Shown here: piece after piece, positions 44,132-53,764 of the stretch
Position numbering within the stretch: the first letter of the stretch is position 1
How the letters are laid out: every line of letters starts with the position of its first letter
NCBI RefSeq assembly: GCF_001597735.1
Contig: NZ_LUTS01000001.1
Span: 186,001 to 250,000 of the forward strand
Reading direction: 5' to 3'
DNA: 64,000 nucleotides
Origin: Neptuniibacter pectenicola
Lineage (GTDB): Bacteria > Pseudomonadota > Gammaproteobacteria > Pseudomonadales > Balneatricaceae
Notes under the pieces: model-generated
What the model saw: the letters and a program-made list of their open reading frames with translations, nothing else
What the model was told of the DNA's origin: nothing
The model's database searches: none
Position numbers and translations under genes: made by a program

Positions 44132-44290
44132 AATAGTAGTCCTATTCTTTCAGAGTAATTTTTTTTTTGCCTCATATGAGGCGGATTGTGCTGGAAGTGT
44201 TGCGATTACTTATGAAAAACAGGACGAGGTACTGATAAGACTTCGTAATGGTGTGCATAAATATACGTCTTACTTTCAAGCGACTTCCAT

Positions 44291-44318
44291 TCTATAAAGC
44301 TTATTAAGCTCTGGTCAA
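44291..44318 (-). promoter_or_regulatory. sigma-70 promoter of the cold-shock gene with a long leader
   Basis: On the minus strand TTGACC (44318-44313), 16 bases, TATAGA (44296-44291). The leader of about 150 bases contains a perfect 14-base palindrome GCCTCATATGAGGC at 44169-44182, shortly before the ribosome-binding region. The leader may act as an RNA thermosensor, as described for cspA. Confidence 0.6.
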
Positions 44319-44362
44319 CGAAAAAAAACGCTTTTATTCAATAAATTTGCAATTAATTTAAT

Positions 44363-45829
44363 TTATGACGAACAGGTCAATGAAATCCCCCCTGCCCAGG
44401 TCGGTGGCGCGGTAGAATAACGGCTAAATTCACTACTTTCGTCCATAGGCGTACGCAGTAACATCAGTAAATCATGGACTAAGGTAAAGTCCCCTGCCGT
44501 TGCCGCGCGGATCGCTTCTTCGGCCATGTAATTACGTAAGATATACTCAGGATTAACCGCACGCATCTGGGCACGGCGTATAGGAAAGCTAGCGACCTCT
44601 AACTCAAGTCGCTGTTCATACGCTAATAGCCACTCACTTAACCCTGAGGGCACTTGCGTTAAGGTCATTAAGGCAGCAACCGCTTCATCTGATCCATCAA
44701 AATCCGATAGGCAACGGAAAAAACGGTTCATATCAACAGAATAAAGCGCAAACAGTTTAAGCAATGACATGACTAACTCCTCATCGCCTTCATTTTGCAG
44801 CTGTAAGCCTAAACGTTTCCTAAACTCAGCTAGCTCTGCCTGTTTATATTGCTCAGCATAGTGATCTAATACCGCCACCACATCATCGCGCTCAATTAAT
44901 GGCAATAACGCTTGGCCTAAACAGGAGAGATTCCATTGAATAATCGAGGGTTGGTTCGCAAAGGCATAACGACCTTGATGATCATTACCATTCGCAACAA
45001 GATCCGGCTTATAACTATCCATAAACGTATAAGGGCCGTAATCGAAGGTCTCCCCGATCAGCGACATATTATCGGTGTTAAGCACCGCATGAACAAAACC
45101 ATAAGCCTGCCACTTAGCGACTAATGCGGCACTGCGTTTAACCACCTCACTATACATGGCGAGGTAGGGTTTTTCGGCGGCTAAGCATTCAGGAAAATAG
45201 CGTTCTAAACAGTAATCCGCCAAGACCTTAAGTGCATCATGCTGGCGGGTATAGTAAAGGTGTTCAAAATGGCCAAAACGAATATGACATGGGGTGACAC
45301 GTAAAACCGTTGCGCAGGGCTCCATCATCCCATCACGCATCGCGAGTTCCTCACTTCCCACCAGCGCCAACGCACGGGTAGTCGGGATACCTAACCCATG
45401 CATCGCTTCACTAATAAGATATTCACGAATACTCGAACGCAGCACCGCACGGCCATCACCAAAACGGGAAAACGCGGTTTTACCCGCCCCTTTCAGATGC
45501 AGGTCCCAACGCTCACCCTTTTTATTTACCACTTCGCCTAATAACAAACCGCGGCCATCACCCAGTTCTGGGTTATACACGCCAAACTGATGTCCGGTAT
45601 ATTTCATGGCCAAAGGCTCACTACCTGGCAGTAAGGCTTCTCCGCCTAAATAACGGGCGATAACAGAAGGGTCGACCGCGCAGGGATCAATATCCAATAA
45701 CCGGGCCACATCTGGATTAAATCCAATTAAGAACGGATTTTTTAACGGGGTAGGATGAAGCCGCTGATAAAAATTTTCAGGTAAACTAAGGTAACTGTTA
45801 TCAAAATTAAGTGTTTTCAGCGTTGCCAT
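44363..45829 (-). CDS. selO: protein adenylyltransferase SelO (YdiU)
   Basis: A 488-residue pseudokinase-fold enzyme that transfers AMP to Ser, Thr or Tyr of target proteins. Visible motifs are GRGLLLGEVVNKKGERWDLHLKGAGKTAFSR near residue 95-125 and FVHAVLNTDNMSLIGETFDYGPYTFMD near 240-270, holding the catalytic and metal-binding Asp and Asn residues. The protein ends TCSS; the cysteine third from the end takes the place of selenocysteine in eukaryotic SelO and may regulate activity through a disulfide. Length matches E. coli YdiU (478). It is monocistronic. Confidence 0.93.
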   Translation of the reverse strand: MATLKTLNFDNSYLSLPENFYQRLHPTPLKNPFLIGFNPDVARLLDIDPCAVDPSVIARYLGGEALLPGSEPLAMKYTGHQFGVYNPELGDGRGLLLGEVVNKKGERWDLHLKGAGKTAFSRFGDGRAVLRSSIREYLISEAMHGLGIPTTRALALVGSEELAMRDGMMEPCATVLRVTPCHIRFGHFEHLYYTRQHDALKVLADYCLERYFPECLAAEKPYLAMYSEVVKRSAALVAKWQAYGFVHAVLNTDNMSLIGETFDYGPYTFMDSYKPDLVANGNDHQGRYAFANQPSIIQWNLSCLGQALLPLIERDDVVAVLDHYAEQYKQAELAEFRKRLGLQLQNEGDEELVMSLLKLFALYSVDMNRFFRCLSDFDGSDEAVAALMTLTQVPSGLSEWLLAYEQRLELEVASFPIRRAQMRAVNPEYILRNYMAEEAIRAATAGDFTLVHDLLMLLRTPMDESSEFSRYSTAPPTWAGGISLTCSS

Positions 45830-45916
45830 TGAATGATCATCCTACATAATAACGTGCCTTTACCCTATCATTTTAGTCAGGTATTAGCATCCCTAAAATC
45901 CATAACCCTATGAATA

Positions 45917-46255
45917 ATGAGCGCTAAGATGGAGCAAAAATCCACGACTGAACCGAGCTATCAGGAAAAAATATGGCATGTTGTTTCCATGATACCTAAG
46001 GGCTCTGTAGCAACCTACGGCCAAGTAGCTGAACTGGCTAGCTTACCCCGTATGGCACGCGCGGTTGGACGTACATTAAGCCAACTGCCCAAGGATACGC
46101 AGCTGCCCTGGCATAGGGTTATCAATGCAAAAGGGATGTGTTCATTTCCTGCGGAGAGTGAAGCTTACATGCGCCAACGGGATAGATTAGAGGAGGAAGG
46201 GATCAGTTTTATCAATGGCAAGATTAAACTGACCTCCTATCAATGGCGCCCTTAA
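45917..46255 (+). CDS. alkyltransferase-like protein (ATL, MGMT family without the active cysteine)
   Basis: A 112-residue protein consisting only of the DNA-binding domain of O6-alkylguanine alkyltransferase. The helix-turn-helix with arginine finger reads MARAVGRTLSQLP. The reactive site is LPWHRVIN, where a true alkyltransferase has PCHRV; Trp for Cys defines ATL proteins. These bind O6-alkylguanine and hand the lesion to nucleotide excision repair. The start codon is uncertain: ATG at 45917 lacks a clear ribosome site and 45929 is possible. Its stop overlaps the convergent methyltransferase gene by four bases. Confidence 0.9.
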   Translation: MSAKMEQKSTTEPSYQEKIWHVVSMIPKGSVATYGQVAELASLPRMARAVGRTLSQLPKDTQLPWHRVINAKGMCSFPAESEAYMRQRDRLEEEGISFINGKIKLTSYQWRP

Positions 46256-47256
46256 AGGTGCAGCACGGCGATTTTTAATGGCGACTGGCCATCGGATGAT
46301 GGAAAATCCGCTTCCGGTGGCAGTAGCTCTATCGATTTTATCGGCCGTCCCGATTTATCAGCGCAGCGGCGAACCACATCAAGCCACTCATCCATTGAGA
46401 CTTTCGCAACGTTATTGGTACATATGAGTGTCCCACCCTCTTTTGTCGCTAGCAGGGATGGTTTTAAGACACTCGGGTAATCGCGAATAAGGTCCACCGT
46501 ACCAAAATGGCTTTTCGCCCATCGTGGTGGATCAAGGTAAACCATATCAAACTGCTGCGCCTCCAAACGGGGAAACGCACGGGGCTTTTGCCCACGGCGA
46601 ATGCGCTGTTTAACCGGGATGCCGGCAAACTGTTTGGCCGCAGTAAAAAAATCACTCTGTATAAAGCTGATCTGATCCGACGTAAGCCCATTCAGTTCTG
46701 CATTTTCATTACCTATCGCTAAATTGCGTTCAGCAAAGTCGACATTCACAACCGTTTTTGCCCCCGCCATCGCGGCACAGACACCGACACCACAGGTATA
46801 TGAAAACAGATTCAATACGCTTTTATCCGCCGCATGGGCCATCACGTAACGCCGTCCCACACGCATATCCAAAAAGAGGTAAGGGTCTTGCCCTGAATGT
46901 TTGCCTTTAACGCGGTAATTAACACCTAGCTCCTGCCCAACCAGGGGTAAGCTCCGTTTATCACGAGCATCTTGGCGACGTGAGTTACTGGCACTGCGGT
47001 CGTTATAAATAACCTCTTGCGCAGAAAAGAGCACACTGTAGAACTCACTAACCTGCGCGACTTGCGCTTCATTGAGAGAATCATGGAAGCTTTGAATCAG
47101 CAGTTGCGGCCCGTAACGATCAACGGTTAAACCTGCCACCCCCTCATTCGTACCATGAAAAAGCCGATAGCAGTTTGTATCTTCTGCATGAAGGGTTTCA
47201 AGCAAAGAGGTTCGATTTTCATAAGCCTGCTGAAGCAAAGATACTAATTCTGACAT
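46252..47256 (-). CDS. class I SAM-dependent methyltransferase (RlmI-like, rRNA cytosine methyltransferase family)
   Basis: A 334-residue protein. An N-terminal region of about 100 residues (YRLFHGTNEGVAGLTVDRYG) resembles the EEHEE/PUA-linked part of RlmI-type enzymes. A Rossmann methyltransferase core follows: VLNLFSYTCGVGVCAAMAGAKTVVNVDF (SAM-binding) and DMVYLDPPRWAKSHFG, whose DPPR is a typical catalytic motif. Members methylate C5 or other positions of 23S rRNA bases. The precise target cannot be stated. It is followed downstream by the ATL gene on the other strand. Confidence 0.82.
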   Translation of the reverse strand: MSELVSLLQQAYENRTSLLETLHAEDTNCYRLFHGTNEGVAGLTVDRYGPQLLIQSFHDSLNEAQVAQVSEFYSVLFSAQEVIYNDRSASNSRRQDARDKRSLPLVGQELGVNYRVKGKHSGQDPYLFLDMRVGRRYVMAHAADKSVLNLFSYTCGVGVCAAMAGAKTVVNVDFAERNLAIGNENAELNGLTSDQISFIQSDFFTAAKQFAGIPVKQRIRRGQKPRAFPRLEAQQFDMVYLDPPRWAKSHFGTVDLIRDYPSVLKPSLLATKEGGTLICTNNVAKVSMDEWLDVVRRCADKSGRPIKSIELLPPEADFPSSDGQSPLKIAVLHL

Positions 47257-47334
47257 CTAATCTGCACTACTAAGGTAAAAGGGGCTGTGATTCTACGTGC
47301 TCACGGGCGATTAAGAAACGCTTGCGATGGTCAC

Positions 47335-47937
47335 TCACCGTTGAAACGTCTCATGATCGCGTCCGTAACACCAACAGCGAGTCAAATGATCATTCACCAG
47401 ACCAACGGCCTGCATATACGCATAGATGATCGTCGAACCGACAAAAGACATACCGCGCTTTTTTAAATCTTTAGCAAGGGCATCACTCACATCGGTTGTA
47501 ACGGGCACCTGCTCAAAACTAACCCAATGATTGATCTGCGGTTTATTATCGACAAAGCCCCACAGGTAATCAGCGAACGAGCCAAACTCTTTTTGTATCG
47601 CAAGAAATACACGGGCGTTTTTACGGGCGGAGTAGATTTTAAGCTTGTTTCGTATAATTGAGGCATCTTCCCGTAGCGCCTCCAGCGCATCGTCACTCAT
47701 CGCTGCAACTTTGGACACATCAAATTGATGAAACGCTTTACGATAACCTTCACGCTTTTTTAAAACGGTATCCCAACTCAGCCCTGCTTGCGCACCTTCT
47801 AACACGAGCATCTCAAATAGTTTTTGGTCATTCCGCTCAGGGACTGACCATTCATTATCATGATAGTCAGCATAGTAGTCTTGCCCCGGTTTATTACCGA
47901 AACAGCGCATTTTTCCATCGCTCAGAGAAACATCCAT
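47335..47937 (-). CDS. tag: DNA-3-methyladenine glycosylase I
   Basis: A 200-residue base-excision enzyme removing 3-methyladenine from DNA. The zinc snap is formed by Cys in MRCFGN, His in DYHDNEW and His and Cys in NDHLTRCWCYG. The substrate pocket region FEMLVLEGAQAGLSWDTVLKKREGYR is conserved. Length is close to E. coli Tag (187). The short N-terminal extension MDVSLSDGK is slightly longer than usual. It is one of two alkylation-repair genes within 2 kb (with the ATL protein). Confidence 0.95.
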   Translation of the reverse strand: MDVSLSDGKMRCFGNKPGQDYYADYHDNEWSVPERNDQKLFEMLVLEGAQAGLSWDTVLKKREGYRKAFHQFDVSKVAAMSDDALEALREDASIIRNKLKIYSARKNARVFLAIQKEFGSFADYLWGFVDNKPQINHWVSFEQVPVTTDVSDALAKDLKKRGMSFVGSTIIYAYMQAVGLVNDHLTRCWCYGRDHETFQR

Positions 47938-47973
47938 TACACACCTCTATCATCAGCGGTAAAACAAAGCCTA

Positions 47974-48423
47974 TTAATCGGCTGCATTATCGTTATGAAT
48001 CATCTCTTTTTCTTTTTGGTACACCAAAATAGAACCGATACGCAGCAAGCCTAACACTAAAATAAACGCCGAAAAGGCATATAACATGTCGGGCTTTAAC
48101 TCGTGCTTAAATAGCCCAATGAGCAACTCCCTGATCGTGAAGACAATCGCGGCATCAATAATAAAGGTCAGCCGAAGCTTATGCGATTTAAAATACTCAG
48201 TGAGAGAGCGGGACAACTCAACCAACACATAGATGGTTAAAACGTCTGAGATAAAGTCGATGTAATAGCCTGTAATGCCCTCAAACGAGAGGAGTTTACC
48301 AACAGAGAAAAACAGCTGTATTACGCCAATAAAGATAGCAATAACAATAAAAAACAGAATAAATCCGAAAACCACGTCTGTCATTCTGTCGAAAATTGTT
48401 TTCATTTTATGATCTAAAGACAT
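47974..48423 (-). CDS. PsiE-family membrane protein
   Basis: The ATG at 48423 is chosen; it follows a GAGAG ribosome site, whereas a TTG four codons earlier does not. The product has 149 residues with four transmembrane helices (about 15-37, 55-75, 85-105, 115-135), and the sequence DVLTIYVLVELSRSLTEYFKSHKLRLTFIIDAAIVFTIREL is characteristic of the PsiE (phosphate-starvation-inducible) family. Function unknown. It lies between tag and ptsP on the same strand. Confidence 0.82.
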   Translation of the reverse strand: MSLDHKMKTIFDRMTDVVFGFILFFIVIAIFIGVIQLFFSVGKLLSFEGITGYYIDFISDVLTIYVLVELSRSLTEYFKSHKLRLTFIIDAAIVFTIRELLIGLFKHELKPDMLYAFSAFILVLGLLRIGSILVYQKEKEMIHNDNAAD

Positions 48424-48493
48424 AAGGTCTCTCAATGGTTAGCCTTGCAATAAGGGAAAGCCAAACGCGGCTTTATAGACAGTTCCATGCACA

Positions 48494-50728
48494 TCACACC
48501 CAGCCGATGGTCTCCATATAGCCTTTAACACAATCACGTATCTCTTGTGTTGTATGCAACGTCAGAGCCTGCTGCAAAACCGCATGGGCATCTTTACTGT
48601 CAATCATCCTAATGAGTTTTTTAATTTTAGGTAGGTAAGCAGCACCTAGACTCAACGATGAGAGCCCCATTCCTATGAGTAAAACAACGGCTAACGGCTC
48701 AGATGCAAGCTCGCCACACAAACTGATCGGTAAACCGGCCGCTTTCGCATTTGTCACCGCACGGTTCACCTCATGCACAACCGCTGGATGAAGGGGGTCA
48801 TAAAGGCTCGCCACCCGCGCATTGTTACGATCAACCGATAAGAGATATTGGCTAAGGTCATTGGAGCCGATAGAAACAAAGTCCAACTCCTCAGCCCAAA
48901 AAGGTATTTGCGAAATCGCCGCAGGGACTTCAATCATACAGCCAATCTTTGGCGGTTTAACACTGATCCCCTCCTCTTCCAACTGCTCTAACGCATTACC
49001 CACCAGTAACTTAAACGCTTGGATTTGCTCTTTAGCCGATACCATCGGTATCAATATATTTAACTCACCGCTCATACCAGCAGAGAGCAGCATAGAACGA
49101 ATCTGCGTTAACAGAAGGTGCGCATTATCTAAGCCAAAACGAATACCGCGCCAACCTAAGGCGGGGTTCATCTCATCCTGTATAGGGAAATAGGGAAGCT
49201 GTTTATCCCCACCAATATCCAGAACACGCATATAGATAGGGTTGTCAGGAAACGCGGAAAAGATCTGAGAATAGATCTGCACCTGCTCATCTTCCGTGGG
49301 GAACGCTTGGCACGTCATAAAGGGGATCTCAGTTCGGTACAAACCGATCCCTTCTGCCCCACTGTCTACACTGGGTTTGATATCATTCACCAAACCACTG
49401 TTAGCCATCAGCCTTATTTGAACACCATCGACGGTTTCCGCTGGCAGCCCTTTAAGCTGTTTAAGCTGTTCCACCTCTTTGCTATTCTTTTTACCGGCCC
49501 TACGGTATTCATTACAGATCGCTTTACTGGGGTTTTGAATCACACACGCGTTATCTGCATCCAGTACGATGCGTTCACCCTGAACAAAACGGTTATTACG
49601 CCCAATCCCAAGTACCGCAGGAATACCCAACGCATTAGCGAGTACCGCCGTATGGGATAAGTAAGATCCATTAACACACACAATGCCCGCGATAACGCCG
49701 GTAGGAAACCTAGCAATATCGGTCACACTAATATCGGAGCCCAGCAGAATAACCGGTTTTTTGGGTAGGTCTGTGTCCTCACGTTTAACGGGGCCGTTAT
49801 AAATAGCGAGAATCTTGTTGCCTAAATGCAAAAGGTCATCCGCTCTCGCCGCTAAATAGGAATCATCCATCGCCCGAAATGAATCAGCATAAGAGTACAG
49901 CGCGCGCTTCAGAGCGGTTAAGATATTTGCGCCCGAGGTAATTTCCGACTCAATCATCATGTTGAGAGCAGGATCCAAAAGCAGCATGCGGTACGCATCA
50001 AAAATGCCGGAAATACTGCTATCACCTAAGCTTTCACTCAGCAGCTCTTTCTCTTCATTTAGACTAAGAACAACTTTCTCTCTTAACGATACCCACTGCG
50101 CTAATTCAGCGTTCACATCCTTACACTGACCGGCCTGTATTTGATCAAGACTAACCGATGACAAGGTATAGACGGGAGCAACCGCAATACCGGGAGCCCC
50201 TTTAACACCGTTAATACGGAGGTTTAAGCGTTTTTTACCTTTACCTTTTAGCAGCATCACGTTCGGCACAATGGCCGCTAAGTGGGCAGCCATGGTCACT
50301 AAAAGCGCTTCATAATCTTCTGAAAGTTTTTCTTCCCGTCGGTTTTGTACAACTAACCCACCAACACTTTCACCTTGCCGAACTAAAGGGACACCGCAGT
50401 AACTCTTAAACGCCTGCTCGCCCGTACTCGGGATAAGTTCATAGCCCCTTTCCGTTGCCGCATTAGCCACATTAATTAAATGCTTGGAGCTAATGACTCG
50501 CCCGATCAAGCCCTTACCCTCACCCAGCGAAATAGGGTGATCAGCTTTCAAACCATGGGTTGCATAGAGCGTAGGCTCACGTTTTTCATTTAACAGATAC
50601 AAACTACAAACGTCGATCGAAAACAGATCACTAATAGAATCAACGATCAATTTGATCTGTTTTTCCGGATCTACTTCATTACTAACGCGATTTATAAGCT
50701 TGGAGATCTGGAATACGACATTATCCAT
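48494..50728 (-). CDS. ptsP: phosphoenolpyruvate-protein phosphotransferase PtsP (EI-Ntr)
   Basis: A 744-residue enzyme I of the nitrogen PTS. An N-terminal GAF domain (about 15-150) binds small molecules such as glutamine in other EI-Ntr proteins. The PEP-utilising N domain follows, with the phospho-histidine in GSYLSHTAVLANALGIPAV (about 345-365). The C-terminal TIM-barrel has GAEGIGLYRTEIPFM, RVLDIGGDKQLPYF and the catalytic GSNDLSQYLLSVDR and SLCGELASEP. It starts a phosphate relay to NPr and EIIA-Ntr that governs potassium and nitrogen responses. It is last in an operon after mgtE, a DUF432-like gene and mscS. Confidence 0.94.
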   Translation of the reverse strand: MDNVVFQISKLINRVSNEVDPEKQIKLIVDSISDLFSIDVCSLYLLNEKREPTLYATHGLKADHPISLGEGKGLIGRVISSKHLINVANAATERGYELIPSTGEQAFKSYCGVPLVRQGESVGGLVVQNRREEKLSEDYEALLVTMAAHLAAIVPNVMLLKGKGKKRLNLRINGVKGAPGIAVAPVYTLSSVSLDQIQAGQCKDVNAELAQWVSLREKVVLSLNEEKELLSESLGDSSISGIFDAYRMLLLDPALNMMIESEITSGANILTALKRALYSYADSFRAMDDSYLAARADDLLHLGNKILAIYNGPVKREDTDLPKKPVILLGSDISVTDIARFPTGVIAGIVCVNGSYLSHTAVLANALGIPAVLGIGRNNRFVQGERIVLDADNACVIQNPSKAICNEYRRAGKKNSKEVEQLKQLKGLPAETVDGVQIRLMANSGLVNDIKPSVDSGAEGIGLYRTEIPFMTCQAFPTEDEQVQIYSQIFSAFPDNPIYMRVLDIGGDKQLPYFPIQDEMNPALGWRGIRFGLDNAHLLLTQIRSMLLSAGMSGELNILIPMVSAKEQIQAFKLLVGNALEQLEEEGISVKPPKIGCMIEVPAAISQIPFWAEELDFVSIGSNDLSQYLLSVDRNNARVASLYDPLHPAVVHEVNRAVTNAKAAGLPISLCGELASEPLAVVLLIGMGLSSLSLGAAYLPKIKKLIRMIDSKDAHAVLQQALTLHTTQEIRDCVKGYMETIGWV

Positions 50729-50750
50729 CTGATATCCCTTAATAAACTAG

Positions 50751-51602
50751 TTACTTACCACTGGGGCCTTTATCTACCACAGCGGGTTCCACCATCTGAA
50801 TTGGAAATGGCTTAGTATGCTCCCCCACATACATACTGGTATGGGGAAACGGTATTTCAATACCTGCCGCATCTAATGCCTTTTTACACGCAATTAACAG
50901 CTCACTTTTAGCATCTTTAAGCTCAGCTCTAACCACCCAAACAGACAGTTGAAGATCCACTGACGAGGCGTTAAACATAGTTACAATGCAAAAAGGATCT
51001 GGATTGACCAGCGCCCTAGGATGATGCAGCGCCGCCTCTAACAAGACGGTTCGAGCAGTCTCTATATCTTCGTTATAGGCGATACCGATAACAAGGTCTA
51101 CACGACGTATAGGAAATCGAGACATATTGATAAACGTGGTCTTAATTAAGGTTTCATTAGGCACCCGAATCATCACATTATCAAATGTCCTCAACTTGAT
51201 GGACAGTAGGTCGATCGAAATTACCTCACCCGAAAACTCATTGAGCTTTAGAACATCGCCGACCTCGAACGGTTTTTCAGCGATAAGAAACAAACCACTA
51301 ATCAAGTTAGACGCGGATGTCTGCGAGGCAAAACCAACCGCAACCGATAACACACCAGCCGCCCCCAACAGCACGCTCATACTAAAGCCCAGCTCTTTTA
51401 ATCCCGACAAGAAAAAGAGCATAAACAGCAAATAGAAAATCAGCATGCTGCCTAATAACTGATGATGGGTACTTAACTTATTATCACTCAGCTTACGAAA
51501 CAGACGCGATGCTAATTTAGCAATCACAAAGCCCGCCACAATAAAGAGAATGGCTCTAACCCAAGCGAGCAACGCTATACTTTGTAAAAATTCAGGCATC
51601 AT
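50751..51602 (-). CDS. MscS-family mechanosensitive ion channel
   Basis: A 283-residue protein with three transmembrane helices (about 10-28, 48-68, 75-105). The pore helix TM3 reads GAAGVLSVAVGFASQTSASNLISGLFLIAEKPFEVGD, the MscS signature. The cytosolic vestibule (about 125-260) follows, with GEVISIDLLSIKLRTFDNVMIRVPN. It opens under membrane tension to release ions and solutes. It starts 1 base after the upstream DUF432-like gene and lies 22 bases before ptsP. Confidence 0.92.
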   Translation of the reverse strand: MMPEFLQSIALLAWVRAILFIVAGFVIAKLASRLFRKLSDNKLSTHHQLLGSMLIFYLLFMLFFLSGLKELGFSMSVLLGAAGVLSVAVGFASQTSASNLISGLFLIAEKPFEVGDVLKLNEFSGEVISIDLLSIKLRTFDNVMIRVPNETLIKTTFINMSRFPIRRVDLVIGIAYNEDIETARTVLLEAALHHPRALVNPDPFCIVTMFNASSVDLQLSVWVVRAELKDAKSELLIACKKALDAAGIEIPFPHTSMYVGEHTKPFPIQMVEPAVVDKGPSGK

Positions 51603-52412
51603 TTATCCCATTATCAACTTCATAGCCGTGCGTAGCCTACTGGATTGTTTTGAATCTCTCGCGGTCGAGATCTTTGTACAATCCCCTAACTCGTCCGGTG
51701 GTTTCTGTGAGGTCACGATCACGGTTTCACCGGTTGAGGCATCCATCCTAAACCGAACAGACTCTGTCCAATAACCGGCGGACTCTGAATAAAACAGACT
51801 CAACATATTTAAAGGTAATGACAGCCGCTGGATCGTTAAGGGTGAATGATTACTATCATTCACAATTTCTAACGCGGTAATCGCCCGATGCACTTTACGG
51901 CTAACCTGACTTAGTTCTGAAGGCGCAGCGGTTTTAGTGCTATAACACAGCGCCCCTTCTATGGTGGTACTCCCGACCCAACTCATACGCGGTACAATAG
52001 CAGGATACTCCGTCATCACTTTTTGCGTATCAACCGTTTTTAACTGCACCCATAATGACGTGCTCACATAAAGTACGGCCCGCCCTTTAGGGCCTAACTT
52101 AATCGGCCTATCCGCATTGACTTGGTAGGGCTTATCCGCTAACTGTAACTCAATATAAACTGACTCCTCTTCGGGGCCGCTATACAGGCGTTCTCCTACG
52201 CTCACGCCGTCGGGTAACTGCTCTATTTTGCCTAATGCTTTGCATAAAGCGGGTTTATCTCTGTCTTGATAGCTCACCGCCGTCAGCAGCTCGTTACCAT
52301 TTTGTTGCAAAAAAAGCGTCAGATCGCCCAGTGACATTGAATACCACTGTTTTTCATCTAAATTCAATTCTTGTTGAGCGGGCTGATCAATTATGTCCAT
52401 GATGTATCCCAT
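51603..52412 (-). CDS. DUF432-like protein between mgtE and mscS
   Basis: A 269-residue soluble protein without signal or membrane segment. It appears rich in beta structure: repeated hydrophobic strands such as SVYIELQLADKPYQV, GRAVLYVSTSLWVQLKT and SWVGSTTIEGALCYSTK. The C-terminal part has NMLSLFYSESAGYWTESVRFRM. This pattern, and gene position beside a mechanosensitive channel, resemble DUF432 (COG2430), which is often paired with mscS. The family call is tentative and no biochemical role is known. Its start overlaps the mgtE stop and its stop abuts mscS. Confidence 0.6.
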   Translation of the reverse strand: MGYIMDIIDQPAQQELNLDEKQWYSMSLGDLTLFLQQNGNELLTAVSYQDRDKPALCKALGKIEQLPDGVSVGERLYSGPEEESVYIELQLADKPYQVNADRPIKLGPKGRAVLYVSTSLWVQLKTVDTQKVMTEYPAIVPRMSWVGSTTIEGALCYSTKTAAPSELSQVSRKVHRAITALEIVNDSNHSPLTIQRLSLPLNMLSLFYSESAGYWTESVRFRMDASTGETVIVTSQKPPDELGDCTKISTARDSKQSSRLRTAMKLIMG

Positions 52413-53764
52413 TAAAGAATCAACAACGTGCCTAACCCAAGGAACGTCACAAAACCCACCACATCTGTCACGGTCGTTAACACAACAGCACCGGATAACG
52501 CAGGGTCAAACTTACACTTATCTAAGATCAATGGGATATAGACACCCGATAACGCAGCCACCAGAATATTCGCCATGACCGCGATACCGATCACTAACCC
52601 AATCACCCCACTTTCAAACCAGTACCAGGTAACAACACCAATCACCGCCGCCCAACCCACACCATTAAACAGCGCAATACCCAGCTCCTGCTTACTTAAA
52701 GCCCAGGAGTTCCTAAAGGTCACTTGCTTAGTCGCCAACCCTCGAATAATCAGGGTTAATGTCTGGCTACCCGCAATCCCCCCCATTGAGGCGACCACCG
52801 GCATTAACACCGCTAACGCCACCACCTGACTCAGTACAGTCTCAAATAACCCAATGGTCCATGAAGCCAAAAACGCGGTGAGTAGATTCAGGCCTAACCA
52901 AACCGCACGCTGCCGTGCGCCTTTAAACACAGGTACAAAGAGGTCCGCCGATTCAGTTAAACCCACCTTCGCCATCAACTGTGATTCAAAATGCTCCTTC
53001 ATAATCCACAACGCAGTCGCTTGGGTAATACGCCCCACCAGCCTGCCGTCGTTATCCACAATCGGCAGTGAATAACCGCCCGAATGTTCAAGCGTTTCAG
53101 TCGCCGTGATTAATGGATCAGTGCCAAGGACGGTGATAGGCACCGTTTCAATCATCCCCCTAACCATCCGCATAGGGTCTTTTTCTTTCAGTAGCATAGA
53201 CACGGGGATCACCCCCAAAAAAAGTCCCTGCTTATCAACCACAAAAACCTGATCACACAGATCAATCGTAGCGCGTTTAAGTGCGCGTAGAGCATCTCTC
53301 GCTTTAGCGTTGGGGGGAATAGTCACCAGCTTATGATCGGCATAACGTCCAATATGCTTTTCATCAAACTCAGCCGCGCCTTGATACCAACTTTGCTGTT
53401 TAGAATCTAAATAACTAAACGCTCTTTCAATCTGCTCTTCGGTAAGGTTATCCGCCAGTTCAATCAGGCATTCAGCATCCAGTGACCTTAAAATAAGATC
53501 TAAGGTACTTTCATCCATCGCGAGAAAAATAGAATCTCTCGCCTGGTAGCGCATACCTAGCAATACCGATGTTTTTAGCTCATCGGGGACCTGAAGCCAT
53601 CGCGCACAACGGGCTTCAATCGGTAAGGATTCCAATAACAGGCTGAGCTCTGTCGGTACTAATTGCTCAACCGCATGATCAAACACGACCGATTGGCTCT
53701 CTTCAGGGGTATGTAGCTGAGATACAAACCCTTCGAGATCTTCCTTTTTGTCTATTTCACTCAT
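52412..53764 (-). CDS. mgtE: magnesium transporter MgtE
   Basis: A 450-residue channel. The N-terminal superhelical domain (about 30-135) is followed by a CBS pair (about 140-265, VFVVDKQGLFLGVIPVSMLL and LPIVDNDGRLVGRI) that closes the pore when Mg2+ binds. Five transmembrane helices (about 290-450) include VVASMGGIAGSQTLTLIIRGLA, the conserved pore segment. It admits Mg2+ into the cell. It leads an operon with the DUF432-like gene, mscS and ptsP. A Mg-sensing leader was looked for in the 450 bases upstream and not recognised. Confidence 0.93.
   Translation of the reverse strand: MSEIDKKEDLEGFVSQLHTPEESQSVVFDHAVEQLVPTELSLLLESLPIEARCARWLQVPDELKTSVLLGMRYQARDSIFLAMDESTLDLILRSLDAECLIELADNLTEEQIERAFSYLDSKQQSWYQGAAEFDEKHIGRYADHKLVTIPPNAKARDALRALKRATIDLCDQVFVVDKQGLFLGVIPVSMLLKEKDPMRMVRGMIETVPITVLGTDPLITATETLEHSGGYSLPIVDNDGRLVGRITQATALWIMKEHFESQLMAKVGLTESADLFVPVFKGARQRAVWLGLNLLTAFLASWTIGLFETVLSQVVALAVLMPVVASMGGIAGSQTLTLIIRGLATKQVTFRNSWALSKQELGIALFNGVGWAAVIGVVTWYWFESGVIGLVIGIAVMANILVAALSGVYIPLILDKCKFDPALSGAVVLTTVTDVVGFVTFLGLGTLLIL

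Noticed and set aside
44169-44182. Palindrome before the cold-shock gene as a terminator
   Set aside because: The run of A/T is on the wrong side for minus-strand termination, and the segment lies within the csp leader.
45917-46255. Functional O6-methylguanine methyltransferase
   Set aside because: The active-site cysteine is replaced (PWHR instead of PCHR), and the N-terminal domain is missing.
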